Shown here: positions 1 to 7,523 of the stretch, one piece after another
How the letters are laid out: each line of letters begins with the position of its first letter
How positions within the stretch are numbered: the first letter of the stretch is position 1
Virus record (IMG/VR): IMGVR_UViG_3300033149_004356
Coordinates: 1 to 41,608 of that record
Source of the DNA: a virus
Reading direction: 5' to 3' (one strand)
Length of the DNA stretch: 41,608 nt
The notes under the pieces: model-generated
Told to the model about the DNA's origin: nothing
The model's database searches: none
Seen by the model: the letters and a program-made list of their open reading frames with translations, nothing else
Made by a program: the position numbers and the translations under genes

Positions 1-114
1 CAATAATTGAATATCTATCCAAATAATTCATAACAGGAAAATGCCCTTTATAATCTTTTATTACTCTATCTGAAAAAATTCCAATAAATAAAACATCACA
101 TTGCTTACTTGCTG
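1..114. repeat. Left copy of the 114-bp terminal redundancy
   Basis: Bases 1-114 are identical to bases 41495-41608. A reading frame continues unbroken from 41608 back into base 115 onward, so the two ends belong together. The repeat means either a circular map (circularly permuted or circular genome whose assembly closed on itself) or a short direct terminal repeat. The sequence alone does not separate these. The unit genome is 41,494 bp. Confidence 0.95.
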
Positions 115-181
115 CAAGGAGTGCTTTAAGATGTCCGACATGAAATAAATCCCAGCATCCAAATATAATTCCTCTTATCAT
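1..181 (-). CDS. Cytidylyltransferase, N-terminal part (gene crosses the junction)
   Basis: This is the first 60 codons of a 130-residue protein whose remainder lies at 41283-41494 (repeated copy to 41608). The start ATG (181-179) overlaps the TGA of the LicD-like gene upstream as ATGA. Residues 4-18 carry the nucleotidyltransferase signature FGCWDLFHVGHLKAL with the HxGH motif that binds the nucleotide phosphates. Length and motif match TagD-type glycerol-3-phosphate cytidylyltransferases and the related RfaE/HldE C-terminal domain, which make CDP- or ADP-activated alcohols or sugars from CTP or ATP. It should be cytosolic. Its substrate cannot be read from sequence. The LicD-like neighbour would be a natural user of a CDP-activated group (inference). 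The 3' end is cut only by the window edge. Confidence 0.88.
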   Translation of the reverse strand, partial: MIRGIIFGCWDLFHVGHLKALLAASKQCDVLFIGIFSDRVIKDYKGHFPVMNYLDRYSII

Positions 182-768
182 AGGTCCTCCAATTTTTTAT
201 GATGTGTTCTACCCATTTGATTAAGCTGCTTATCAGTTGGCTTACCAAACATTATCTGAATACTTGGTTTTTTAATAGCAGTTTTCCATTCTTCCCCATA
301 TACAAATTCAAGAGCTTCTATAGCCATCCAAGGAATAAAAAATATCTCACCTAAAAAATATATTGTTTTTAATTTTTCATAATATTTAAATGGAGACCTC
401 ACATCAAATTCTTTTCCGTTCTCAATTCTTACCAGCCACTTTTTTCCTTTATGTTCTTTCACAGTAAAAGTATAAACATCTACAGTTGCCAACCATTCCC
501 TATCATTAATTTTATAATTAATAAAAATATGGTTTGGTTGATACGCCATCATTATTCTTTCAACTTCAAAATCATCTTTTAAACCTTTCATTTTCTCAAC
601 AGAACTGAGCATGACACCTATATCTCCATCATTATCATGAGGGATAATTCTACCTTCTCTAACTGCCCCAAGCTGCGTACCATATTCTAACCAAAATGGT
701 ATCTTATGCTTCTTCATTACTTTAGCAAATGCTTTTAATGATACTTCTATCCATTTATGTTTTACCAT
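178..768 (-). CDS. LicD-like nucleotidyltransferase-fold protein
   Basis: The protein is about 196 residues. Near residue 30 it carries the LicD/fukutin-type core: YGTQLGAVREG followed by IIPHDNDGDIGV, where the D-x-D-G-D acidic cluster should bind metal and the phosphate donor. LicD proteins transfer phosphocholine or similar groups from a CDP carrier to cell-surface glycans. An in-frame ATG four codons upstream (780) exists, but the ATG at 768 has GAGG at the right spacing, so 768 was chosen. Its TGA overlaps the cytidylyltransferase start, which argues for joint expression. A role in modifying host envelope or virion glycans is inference. The acceptor is unknown, and a tRNA-nucleotidyltransferase-fold protein of other function is possible. 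Confidence 0.72.
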   Translation of the reverse strand: MVKHKWIEVSLKAFAKVMKKHKIPFWLEYGTQLGAVREGRIIPHDNDGDIGVMLSSVEKMKGLKDDFEVERIMMAYQPNHIFINYKINDREWLATVDVYTFTVKEHKGKKWLVRIENGKEFDVRSPFKYYEKLKTIYFLGEIFFIPWMAIEALEFVYGEEWKTAIKKPSIQIMFGKPTDKQLNQMGRTHHKKLEDL

Positions 769-815
769 TTTAATCCTCATATACTCATAAATTTACCACA
801 TTTAGGGCAGTTCAT

Positions 816-1064
816 TTATTCAACGTCTCCATTCTCTTTTATCTTTTGGTTTTCATAAGGTATACACTGTCTTCTATAGATTTCTTGCTTTACCATTTCA
901 AGCTCACCTATAAAATTTCTGTATTGTTTATAGTTATAACAAGACAATTTTGCTAATCTGAATATAAAATAATTTAAAGCTCCAGGTATTATAAGTTTAT
1001 CAGCACCGGTATTTAACATCATGTCTAAAAATGTTCTTAATAATTTATCTTTTAAATATGGCAT
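816..1064 (-). CDS. Conserved small phage protein (MPY...NGDV type)
   Basis: An 82-residue protein that begins MPYLKDK, has a central GALNYFIFRL segment, then LEMVKQEIYRR and ends PYENQKIKENGDVE. This arrangement matches a widespread uncharacterised phage family with GxLNY, LExxKxExYRR and NGDV signatures (I believe DUF6899, but cannot check). No catalytic motif is obvious. The ATG is preceded by AAGGAGAATTAAA, which also holds the stop of the zinc-ribbon gene upstream. The function is unknown. Its position next to nucleotide and surface-chemistry genes gives no clear hint. Confidence 0.7.
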   Translation of the reverse strand: MPYLKDKLLRTFLDMMLNTGADKLIIPGALNYFIFRLAKLSCYNYKQYRNFIGELEMVKQEIYRRQCIPYENQKIKENGDVE

Positions 1065-1065
1065 T

Positions 1066-1206
1066 TTAATTCTCCTTTATAATACAATAACACTTATCAC
1101 AAAAATGTAAAAGCCATTTAACGCCAAGAATCTTATAATCTTTGTTGTTATATATGTATTCTATGACACTAATGACTTTCCCACATCTTGCACAGGTTTT
1201 TTTCAT
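1066..1206 (-). CDS. Zinc-ribbon microprotein (46 aa)
   Basis: This short frame encodes an N-terminal CARCG knuckle and a second CDKC knuckle near residue 38, a four-cysteine zinc ribbon. Its ATG overlaps the TGA of the 57-residue gene upstream (ATGA), and its stop lies just before the next gene's ATG, so it sits in a tightly coupled chain. It is one of many CxxC microproteins in this genome. Function unknown. Confidence 0.65.
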   Translation of the reverse strand: MKKTCARCGKVISVIEYIYNNKDYKILGVKWLLHFCDKCYCIIKEN

Positions 1207-1376
1207 TTCAATATCCTTAATTTAAATATATTCCATTCCATTGGAGACACATTTATTTTTTTAATCACTAACTCATTCCCTGCTATTTTTCTAACTGTAA
1301 TTATTTCAAAGTATCTTGAATAAACAGCTTTATATAATTCGCCACTTTCAGACCAAATAATTACATCTCGTTTCAT
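1203..1376 (-). CDS. Hypothetical protein (57 aa)
   Basis: The frame is linked at both ends by ATGA overlaps: its ATG overlaps the stop of the deoxyribosyltransferase-like gene and its TGA overlaps the next ATG. The coupling is the best evidence that it is translated. The sequence is beta-rich with alternating hydrophobics (DVIIWSESGELYKAVYSRYF) and no recognised motif. Confidence 0.6.
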   Translation of the reverse strand: MKRDVIIWSESGELYKAVYSRYFEIITVRKIAGNELVIKKINVSPMEWNIFKLRILK

Positions 1377-1840
1377 AATCCATGTCTCAATCCAAATTCT
1401 TTTTTGATAAATAATTCAAATTCTGTCCTAGTACTGAATATTCTTGTAGCAAATTTTCGAATCCATGGGTGATAAGAAAATCTTTTAGTAATAACATACA
1501 CAGGAATTCTAAGTATTCTTGCAGCAAAAAAGATTTCCATAGACGTTCCAAAACTCGGAGAATCTAATACTGTAATAATCCCATCACTTTTACGAATCAT
1601 ATCTAAATCGTCCTCAACTATTTCAGTAGTATTTCGTTTCTTAAAGTATTCTTTTTGCTCTTTACTTCTATCTTTAAGTTTGTCTAAAATTCGAATATCA
1701 TTTCTATCATTATCATAAAATGGATTATCAAAATTAATATTATATTTGGCCTCAATCCTTAACTCCCATTTTCTGAATCTTTTTCTATCATAAAAATTAT
1801 GGGCTAAGTAAAATGTTTTCATTTCAACAATTTTCTCCAT
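1373..1840 (-). CDS. Nucleoside 2-deoxyribosyltransferase-like protein
   Basis: The 155-residue protein has the flavodoxin-like layout of this family: an N-terminal FYLAHNFYDR strand-loop, a central DLDMIRKSDGIITVLDSP segment where the Asp-rich strand end normally sits, and SFGTSMEIFFAAR, which resembles the (G)T..E(I/L) helix carrying the catalytic Glu. Known enzymes swap bases between deoxynucleosides or hydrolyse dNMPs (DNPH1 type). Close relatives include sensors and TIR-like NAD-binding folds, so the exact reaction is open. The start at 1840 has GGGGAGG six bases upstream. A second ATG (1822) overlaps the upstream stop as ATGA but has a poor SD. Confidence 0.6.
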   Translation of the reverse strand: MEKIVEMKTFYLAHNFYDRKRFRKWELRIEAKYNINFDNPFYDNDRNDIRILDKLKDRSKEQKEYFKKRNTTEIVEDDLDMIRKSDGIITVLDSPSFGTSMEIFFAARILRIPVYVITKRFSYHPWIRKFATRIFSTRTEFELFIKKEFGLRHGL

Positions 1841-2115
1841 TTAAAGCCTCCCCACCTATACTTACATATTCTTTCAATTGAGATAAGCGTAATACTGAGT
1901 TCAATAGCACTTACTCCTAATGATATAAAAAGATTAGAAAGCATATACCCAATCATCATACATAAGATTGCAATTGTTTTAATGTAATAATGTGTGAGAG
2001 AAATCCCATCTGTCTGTTTTATCCTGAGTATCTTTTGTAACTGTCTAACACAAGACCACAAAAAACTTGTAATACCAATAGTAAAGAGTAAATCTATTAG
2101 TAAATTTAACTGCAT
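1819..2115 (-). CDS. SemiSWEET / PQ-loop-like membrane protein
   Basis: The 98-residue protein has three predicted membrane helices (about residues 5-22, 42-62 and 66-84). The stretch RQLQKILRIKQTDGISLT after helix 1 closely resembles the PQ-loop signature of SemiSWEET/MtN3 proteins, with R-Q in place of P-Q. Three helices in under 100 residues is exactly the SemiSWEET size. SemiSWEETs dimerise to pass sugars across the membrane. The basic C-terminus is expected to be cytosolic. The start overlaps the end of the polymerase gene by 10 bases. Sugar transport is inference from family resemblance. The altered PQ motif leaves room for another role such as membrane disturbance. Confidence 0.6.
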   Translation of the reverse strand: MQLNLLIDLLFTIGITSFLWSCVRQLQKILRIKQTDGISLTHYYIKTIAILCMMIGYMLSNLFISLGVSAIELSITLISIERICKYRWGGFKWRKLLK

Positions 2116-3920
2116 ACTATTTCCTCTAATTCTTTTTTAACTTTTTTATCTTGATTACCATGAGCCTCAGCCCAAGTTCTACCAAATTTTATATCAATTT
2201 CGATTGGAACTTTTAAGTCTTTTCCAGCCTTCAGCATTGATGACTTTATTATATCATAACAAGATTTGGAATACTTAATTGGACATGATACTAATACTTC
2301 ATCGTGAACAGTCAAAATCATCTTAGCTCCAAATGATTTTAGTTTTTTGTGCATTTTAATCATAGCATATTTTATAATATCAGCTGATGAGCCTTGTATA
2401 ATACTATTTATAGCACTTCGTATCTCAGCTCCTTGCTCATAGTCGTCTTTATGATAAAAGTGCTTAGAACATCTCCGTTTGCGTCCTGAAAGCGTTTGTA
2501 CATATCCAAGATTTCTAAATTGTTTCTCAGCATCTTCCCAAAATTGCTTAATTCCTGGATATGTTTCAAAATATTTATCAATATATCTTTGAGCATCTTC
2601 TTCTGAAACTTTAATTTGTTTTGCAAGTGTTTTATTTCTCATACCATATACGAGACCAAAATTAATAGTTTTTGCTTTCTGTCTCTCTATTCCAAGAGCA
2701 TTAGCTGTTTGTTGATGAATGTCTTTATTATTTATATAAGCATCGACAAGATTTAAGTCTTGACTGAAATGTGCCAATACTCTAAGTTCAATTTGCGAAT
2801 AGTCAGCACCAATTAAAATATGTCCATCTTCAGGTATAATCACTTTTCTTATTTCAAGGTCTTTGTCGTCTCGTGGAATATTTTGCATATTAGGCCTACT
2901 ACTGGAAAATCTTCCACTTACTGTTCCTGCTTGATTAAAAGCAGCAAAAATCTTACCCTTACGTTTTCCCGTTTTTTCACAAATTTCCCAATTTGTAGGG
3001 GTGAGAGCTGGAATAAATGTTGTAAGAATTTTATTATATTTTCTATATTCTAATAATAATTTAGCAGCTCCATTTATTACGGCATACTTTTCTAATACTT
3101 CTTTGTCAACTGAAGGAGCTCCAGTCTTTTCAGACTTTTTAATAATAGGCATATTTTGTTTTTCAATAAAATATTCTTTTAATTGTTTTGAACTATTAAA
3201 ATTAATATCACCCATTAATATTTTTAATCTTGAATTTGCACTATTTACTTTATCAGAACAAAGTTTACTTATTTTAAATACTTCATCTACATCGATAGTA
3301 ATTCCATTGATGTGCATATCAGCTACTACTTGCAACAATGGTCTTTCCATTTCAATATAAACTTTGTGACTTGGAAAATCTTTATGTAGCTCGCTACAAA
3401 GAAGATTATAAAGTTTTAAAGTATATTTAGCATCATCACAAGCATATTTTACTTTATCTTCTGACTCAAGGTCTGCAAAGTCAATTCTTTTCTTACCAGA
3501 ACCAAGTAACTCTTTGAGTTCAGTCATATTATAATTAAAATATTGTTTAGTTAATTTTTTAAGACCATGCATCATGTTTTCGTTTACAAGATTTGCTATG
3601 ATTACTGTGTCTTCACAACAAAAGTCTTCTGGAAATTCTACTCCATATTGTTTTAATACAGGAATATCAAAAGAAGAATTATGAAAAATTACATTACTGC
3701 ACTCAAACATAATCCAGTTTAAAAGGTTAAGTGCTTTATTTCTTGTCATATTTTTTAAAAAATTATCTTTTACAGGAATATAAAAAACGTTTTTATCAAA
3801 AGCAAAACTAAAACCTACCATAGTTTTGTCGGTCAAAGATACCGTTTCAGTATCTACAGCAACTGTTCTCGCTTTTTTCAAGTTATCGAGTAACTTATTT
3901 TCATAATCTATTATATACAT
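2106..3920 (-). CDS. polA: Family A DNA polymerase with 3'-5' exonuclease
   Basis: The 604-residue protein begins with a DEDD proofreading domain (D23-T-E25 in AVDTETVSL; NSSFDIPVL; YACDDAKYTLKLY) and continues with the family A palm and fingers. Motif A is ADYSQIELRVLAHFS, motif B RQKAKTINFGLVYGM and motif C LTVHDEVLVSC. There is no 5' nuclease domain, as is usual for phage enzymes. All catalytic acidic residues are present, so it should be active. It is the main replicative polymerase, and the SSB-like protein lies just upstream. The ATG at 3920 has AAAGAGG upstream. A hairpin separates it from the SSB gene. Confidence 0.97.
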   Translation of the reverse strand: MYIIDYENKLLDNLKKARTVAVDTETVSLTDKTMVGFSFAFDKNVFYIPVKDNFLKNMTRNKALNLLNWIMFECSNVIFHNSSFDIPVLKQYGVEFPEDFCCEDTVIIANLVNENMMHGLKKLTKQYFNYNMTELKELLGSGKKRIDFADLESEDKVKYACDDAKYTLKLYNLLCSELHKDFPSHKVYIEMERPLLQVVADMHINGITIDVDEVFKISKLCSDKVNSANSRLKILMGDINFNSSKQLKEYFIEKQNMPIIKKSEKTGAPSVDKEVLEKYAVINGAAKLLLEYRKYNKILTTFIPALTPTNWEICEKTGKRKGKIFAAFNQAGTVSGRFSSSRPNMQNIPRDDKDLEIRKVIIPEDGHILIGADYSQIELRVLAHFSQDLNLVDAYINNKDIHQQTANALGIERQKAKTINFGLVYGMRNKTLAKQIKVSEEDAQRYIDKYFETYPGIKQFWEDAEKQFRNLGYVQTLSGRKRRCSKHFYHKDDYEQGAEIRSAINSIIQGSSADIIKYAMIKMHKKLKSFGAKMILTVHDEVLVSCPIKYSKSCYDIIKSSMLKAGKDLKVPIEIDIKFGRTWAEAHGNQDKKVKKELEEIVCS

Positions 3921-3945
3921 ACTATACCTCTTTATAAAATAATGC

Positions 3946-3964
3946 AGTGGGAATTATACCCACT
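3946..3964 (-). terminator. Hairpin between SSB-like and polymerase genes
   Basis: On the minus strand AGTGGG and CCCACT form a perfect six-pair stem around a seven-base AT loop, followed by an AT-rich ATTATTTTAT tract. It lies in the 82-base gap between the two genes. It may attenuate transcription or mark processing. The tail is not a clean T run, so full termination is uncertain. Confidence 0.5.
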
Positions 3965-4002
3965 TAGAACTTTATATTATTTACTATGGAAAAAAAGCAT
4001 TA

Positions 4003-4371
4003 CTATTTAGCAATACCTACTTCAAATTGATAATATGAGCGACCTTTCCCGGTTTTCTTTTTACCAAGAAAAGTTATCTGTATTAAGTCGTTAATTTTTG
4101 CGACTTGTGATACTTTTTTTTCTCCATATCCCATTTTATTATTAAGGTCAGTAGTGCCAAGAATAAGAATAGTTTTCTCTTGACCCTCAACCTTAAGCCG
4201 ATAAATTTTTTTATACACACTGGAATCATTAATAGCAGTAACAACTCCAGTAAGACTCTCTCCTTCTTTAATGAGGAATGATTTTTTAGGGTCTTGTGAT
4301 TTTTTTACTTCGCCAAAAGCGGCAAAGAGAATTTCCTCATCCTTAATTTCATTTGTTATAAATGTTGGCAT
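4003..4371 (-). CDS. OB-fold single-stranded DNA-binding protein (putative)
   Basis: A 122-residue protein. After a polar N-terminus, residues 33-122 look like one OB fold: GESLTGVVTAI, then IYRLKVEGQEKTILILGTTDL, and at the end INDLIQITFLGKKKTGKG with YYQFEV. The closing IxIxFLGKxxxGKGxSYYxFEV pattern is common in small phage ssDNA-binding proteins. It lies directly upstream of the polymerase. It should coat replicating DNA. No acidic C-terminal tail is present, unlike bacterial SSB. Confidence 0.7.
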   Translation of the reverse strand: MPTFITNEIKDEEILFAAFGEVKKSQDPKKSFLIKEGESLTGVVTAINDSSVYKKIYRLKVEGQEKTILILGTTDLNNKMGYGEKKVSQVAKINDLIQITFLGKKKTGKGRSYYQFEVGIAK

Positions 4372-4377
4372 ATTTTA

Positions 4378-4839
4378 TTACCTCTCATTTTTTATATTTG
4401 TTATAGAATTCATATATCTGGCTTCAAGCCAATCTAAAGCCTTACTTTGTCTAAAAGCCGTTCTTAAAAATGTAGTATTATATCCAAGTGCTCTTGGAAT
4501 TATATCAGAGTTACAACCTAATGTTGATAAATGAACAAATGTCGCTCTATCTGAAGTTAAATATGTACAATCATCAAGAATTTCAGGTAACTCATCTTTG
4601 CTAAGTTCTATTATATTATGAGTGAAAATCATAAGCTGTACTTTTTTTATATATGGTTTTAAAATAAAATTCCAAACTTGTAGAACTTGGTCATGCGACA
4701 TTACTTTTGGAGCGCCAGTTATACATAAATATATTAAATTATATTTATGAAAATTAGATAATAATTGCATTAATTCTCCAAGATGAGGTGGCTGACTTTC
4801 AATAAGTAATACTGCTTTATTTAGTTTTTTTGCTGACAC
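4378..4839 (-). CDS. Nucleotidyltransferase-superfamily protein (NMNAT-like?)
   Basis: The 153-residue protein opens VLLIESQPPHLGELMQLL, which resembles the HxGH region of adenylyl/cytidylyltransferases, with HLGE in place of HxGH. A Rossmann-like alternation follows (NLIYLCITGAPKVM, VQLMIFTH). GYNTTFLRTAFR near residue 130 could stand for the ISxTxxR signature, though weakly. Candidates are nicotinamide-mononucleotide adenylyltransferase or a cytidylyltransferase. The missing second His makes catalysis uncertain. It overlaps the next gene upstream by 23 bases. Confidence 0.5.
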   Translation of the reverse strand: MSAKKLNKAVLLIESQPPHLGELMQLLSNFHKYNLIYLCITGAPKVMSHDQVLQVWNFILKPYIKKVQLMIFTHNIIELSKDELPEILDDCTYLTSDRATFVHLSTLGCNSDIIPRALGYNTTFLRTAFRQSKALDWLEARYMNSITNIKNER

Positions 4840-5011
4840 TAATAAACGCCTCTTTATAAATTTTAATAATTTCTACTGTTAAAGAAAGACTCTTTGCAAC
4901 TAATGGCATTTGTGTTTCAAGATTTGTTGAAATATTTTCAAGGTCTTGTATTATTTTATTAAAATTTTTATTAATATTTTTAATTTCTTGTACTTTAATT
5001 TTTTTTGACAT
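4817..5011 (-). CDS. Small helical protein (64 aa)
   Basis: A Lys/Asn/Ile-rich, mostly helical protein with heptad-like spacing over residues 8-45, which suggests a coiled coil. It overlaps genes on both sides by 17-23 bases, typical of a translationally coupled chain. No family recognised. Confidence 0.6.
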   Translation of the reverse strand: MSKKIKVQEIKNINKNFNKIIQDLENISTNLETQMPLVAKSLSLTVEIIKIYKEAFISVSKKTK

Positions 5012-5183
5012 TAAACACCTTCTTAATTTCTGCTACATTTAGTTCTTTTATTTCTGGCATCTTATCAAGTTCTTCCATAAGTAATTTATTTGCTTCTTCA
5101 AAATTATCGCACTCTGTTACCATTAATGTTATAGTTTTATAAGGTGCGATTGAAAGTGTAACTCCTTTATTTACTTTTACCAT
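4995..5183 (-). CDS. Small protein (62 aa)
   Basis: The first 25 residues are beta-prone (VTLSIAPYKTITLMVTEC). The rest is an acidic/basic helix (FEEANKLLMEELDKM). It overlaps both neighbours by 17 bases and has GAGG upstream of its ATG. Function not recognised. Confidence 0.6.
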   Translation of the reverse strand: MVKVNKGVTLSIAPYKTITLMVTECDNFEEANKLLMEELDKMPEIKELNVAEIKKVFNVKKN

Positions 5184-5544
5184 AATAATACCTCTCTTTT
5201 AATAATCCTTTTAAAAGTATTAAATAATTAATTGCATCGCCAATTTTTTCATTAACTATCTCTTCTGGAATATTTATATTTTTTGGATTTATAATAAACA
5301 TTAATCCAGATTTTTTATTTTCAATTGTAATTTTATCAATAATATCAAAAATAGATATAAGATGTTTTAGCCAATATCCAAGTAAAACGTCTTCAGGTGT
5401 AGTTCCTTTTACTTTTGCTCCTCTCTTAAAATTGATAAAACGGTCATCATTTTCCATAACATATTCTTTACCTTTAGATTTAAGAGTTTTTTTAATAGTC
5501 TCAATAACTTCATTAATTATTTTATCAAATTCCTTATTTTTCAT
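5167..5544 (-). CDS. DUF1599 / Nmad1-like all-alpha protein
   Basis: The ATG at 5544 follows the stop of the upstream gene by four bases. A longer frame back to a TTG at 5583 would overlap that gene and lacks support, so the 125-residue form is preferred. The features are KGKEY, NDDRFINFKRGA, GTTPEDVLLGYWLKHLISI and a C-terminal EKIGDAINYLILLKGLL. This is the signature of the DUF1599 / nucleotide-modification-associated domain 1 group, which is all-helical like MazG pyrophosphatases. Family members sit near phage nucleotide-metabolism genes, and here ThyX lies nearby. A role in handling modified or surplus nucleotides is inference. Confidence 0.7.
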   Translation of the reverse strand: MKNKEFDKIINEVIETIKKTLKSKGKEYVMENDDRFINFKRGAKVKGTTPEDVLLGYWLKHLISIFDIIDKITIENKKSGLMFIINPKNINIPEEIVNEKIGDAINYLILLKGLLKERYYYGKSK

Positions 5545-5548
5545 AAAT

Positions 5549-5806
5549 TTACCATTCTTCTTGTTTATTATTAATATCAGCAATATTTATTGGTACAACA
5601 TCACCAAGTACTTCTCTATCTATATTTTTGAGATTTGGATATAAATGTTTATCTCTGCTTGGATATTTCTTAAGGTTTGTACCACACCTTTTACAACAAC
5701 CATATTTATCTAAAATATTTTTGCCATTAAGTCTACAATACCAACAAGTAATTTTTTTATTTCCACTTATAACTATGTTTTTAGTCTTATTTAAAGTTTT
5801 CTGCAT
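5549..5806 (-). CDS. Zinc-ribbon protein (85 aa)
   Basis: CWYC near residue 22 and CCKRC near residue 38 form a four-cysteine ribbon. A polar tail ends in NKQEEW. An alternative GTG start lies three codons upstream (5815). The ATG at 5806 was chosen. Likely DNA-, RNA- or protein-binding. Family not recognised. Confidence 0.6.
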   Translation of the reverse strand: MQKTLNKTKNIVISGNKKITCWYCRLNGKNILDKYGCCKRCGTNLKKYPSRDKHLYPNLKNIDREVLGDVVPINIADINNKQEEW

Positions 5807-5818
5807 ATTAATCACGTA

Positions 5819-6136
5819 TTATTTATTATATATTATATGTTTAATACTTTCAAGGATTTTAATTTCAAGTTGTTTATCCTGAAAATAAGTATTCTTTTTT
5901 CTGCCTCTAGTTTTATTGTTTTCTTTTGCCTTTTGTTGTTCTAAAAACTGAGTTGCATTTATAGTCTTAAAACTATAGCAATGAGCACATCTATAATTCC
6001 AATTAGGGTTAAATCTACTATCTTGTCGTGATTTGCTGCATGGTTTAGTATCTTTATGTACAAATATCGGCTTTGGCGAATCATCGAATGAGATTTTGCC
6101 GCAAGTCTTACAATATATTTTATCTCCTTTTGTCAT
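5819..6136 (-). CDS. Zinc-finger protein (105 aa)
   Basis: Cysteine pairs CKTC (residues 9-12) and CAHC (about 50-53) would bind one zinc. The middle KPCSKSRQDSRFN and the later KTRGRKKN stretches are strongly basic, consistent with nucleic-acid binding. It follows the 97-residue gene with a one-base gap. Unknown family. Confidence 0.6.
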   Translation of the reverse strand: MTKGDKIYCKTCGKISFDDSPKPIFVHKDTKPCSKSRQDSRFNPNWNYRCAHCYSFKTINATQFLEQQKAKENNKTRGRKKNTYFQDKQLEIKILESIKHIIYNK

Positions 6137-6137
6137 T

Positions 6138-6431
6138 TTATAACCTCAATATTCCATTTTTTCTATTCTTTTTAATTGCTTTATACATTTGATGGCTAAC
6201 CCTTATTTTACCCATTAGAACAAACTTTTCCCAACTTGGACATGATATTACATTTACAAGGTCGTTGCATTTATTACATCTATAAAGATTCTTTATAAGT
6301 TTTCGTACTTTTTTAGGCGCCCCAAATTTCTTTACCTCATATTTGTTAAGAATTATTTCTTTTATTTGTGTTTTTTCAAAAGTAAGGTTCCCGCCACAAC
6401 CTATATGTGGTATTATTTCATAGTTTGTCAT
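6138..6431 (-). CDS. Zinc-finger protein (97 aa)
   Basis: It has one clear knuckle, CNKC (about residue 53), plus Cys12 and a later Cys in ISCPSWEKF, enough for one zinc site. The C-terminal half is basic and helical. Its start overlaps the ThyX stop by 14 bases, so it is probably coupled to ThyX. No named family. Confidence 0.6.
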   Translation of the reverse strand: MTNYEIIPHIGCGGNLTFEKTQIKEIILNKYEVKKFGAPKKVRKLIKNLYRCNKCNDLVNVISCPSWEKFVLMGKIRVSHQMYKAIKKNRKNGILRL

Positions 6432-7044
6432 TCTTTATCTCCTCTGTTATTTGATTATATAAATCTTCAAAAAGTTCAGGCATTAAATTATATAATTCTA
6501 GTAATAATGTTCTTGCCCAGTCTCTTATCTCTGGTGTATTATTATTTGTCATCCTTAAACCTATAATAAGTCTCCATTCTCTTATATTTGTTGTAATATA
6601 TATATCTGTAAGACAAGCATTTGGAAGTATCTCTCTAGCTATATAATGAGGTATACCATTTTTTACAAAATTAATAAATATTTTATTTATTTGTTTCATT
6701 AATCTTTCATATTTTTCTTCATTGTCTTCCCAGGCATCTCCATAAATTTCCAAATCTTTATATTTGAAGTTCTTATGATTAACGAAATGCTGTGATTTAA
6801 CTGAATAAGATACAAGTCTATGCCTTGTTAATTGTGCTAAAAATGAACGACTTACATCTTTAACATAGATAGATACACAAATATGTTCTAAAACAGACCC
6901 ATGTCCTTTTTTAATTAAAAATTTAACTAATTTAGTCATCTGCTTTTTAGTATCAAGAGCATCACGGACACCATAACAATTTCTTGCTGCTTTATAAATC
7001 ATCTCAAGATACTTTTTTGGATAGTGTTCAATACTTATTTCCAT
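6418..7044 (-). CDS. thyX: Flavin-dependent thymidylate synthase
   Basis: A 208-residue protein with the ThyX signature RHR-x7-S at residues 74-84 (RHRLVSYSVKS), preceded by the conserved HGSVLEH (48-54), in which HxSxxEH contributes to FAD and dUMP binding. A C-terminal ITTNIREWRLIIGLRM matches the usual NxREWRxxxxLR block. ThyX makes dTMP from dUMP with methylene-tetrahydrofolate, FAD and NADPH. Length is typical (200-250). The common NxxSxRY ending is SVKSQHF here, a mild variant. It supplies thymidine for a very AT-rich genome. Confidence 0.95.
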   Translation of the reverse strand: MEISIEHYPKKYLEMIYKAARNCYGVRDALDTKKQMTKLVKFLIKKGHGSVLEHICVSIYVKDVSRSFLAQLTRHRLVSYSVKSQHFVNHKNFKYKDLEIYGDAWEDNEEKYERLMKQINKIFINFVKNGIPHYIAREILPNACLTDIYITTNIREWRLIIGLRMTNNNTPEIRDWARTLLLELYNLMPELFEDLYNQITEEIKNDKL

Positions 7045-7123
7045 TTTTTTACCTCATATTTAATTTATAAATATTATATTTTATCTTTAGTTCCTTTTTA
7101 CTTACCTTATCTACTATTTTTTA

Positions 7124-7354
7124 TTAACTTTTTACTCTAATACCGAGTTGCCCTAATTTAACTACAAATATAAAAATTCGTATATCATTAGATAACGTAC
7201 TCAAAGTTAATAAATGTGGCATATCATATTGGGTAATAAATGTATTTTCTGCTAAATGCACTTCTATTTCGTTTTTTCTACATAATTCATATACTATATT
7301 ATCAAAAATTGCGTTTAAATCATGTAATATTTGCTGTTTCATTTTTTCATTCAT
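7124..7354 (-). CDS. Hypothetical protein (76 aa)
   Basis: The frame is open from 7441, but the ATG at 7354 is preceded by GGAGATAAAAAT, while the upstream stretch overlaps another well-supported small gene in a different frame. I therefore start at 7354. It encodes MNEKMKQQILHDL and then alternating hydrophobics ending IFIFVVKLGQLGIRVKS. No known family. Confidence 0.55.
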   Translation of the reverse strand: MNEKMKQQILHDLNAIFDNIVYELCRKNEIEVHLAENTFITQYDMPHLLTLSTLSNDIRIFIFVVKLGQLGIRVKS

Positions 7355-7358
7355 ATTT

Positions 7359-7523
7359 TTATCTCCATTTATCTGCGATATCAAAACCACGTTGAATTTG
7401 TCGTTGATTTCTAAGCCATTTTGGTTTTCTTTTTTTGCCATTTGGAATTAATCTATAAACCTCTTTTATTATATTAATAAGTTTTTGTTCTTGTTTTTTT
7501 CTTTCAATTTTAATTTTTTTCAT
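7359..7523 (-). CDS. Basic small protein (54 aa)
   Basis: The ATG has GAGGAGATTTAA upstream. The protein is extremely Lys/Arg/Gln-rich (KKIKIERKKQEQK, then GKKRKPKWLRNQRQIQ), which suggests nucleic-acid binding. Its stop codon overlaps the SD of the next gene (GGAGATAA), a clean coupling that decides the start of that gene. Confidence 0.6.
   Translation of the reverse strand: MKKIKIERKKQEQKLINIIKEVYRLIPNGKKRKPKWLRNQRQIQRGFDIADKWR

Noticed and set aside
1-114. Proof of a direct terminal repeat in the virion
   Set aside because: An identical overlap at both contig ends is equally produced by closing a circular or permuted genome. Packaged-end mapping would decide.
2820-3360. Open frames on the plus strand opposite the polymerase
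   Set aside because: Antisense to conserved polymerase motifs, no RBS, no family features.
7355-7441. N-terminal extension of the 76-aa gene to ATG 7441
   Set aside because: It overlaps the 54-aa basic gene in another frame, whereas GGAGAT directly precedes the ATG at 7354.
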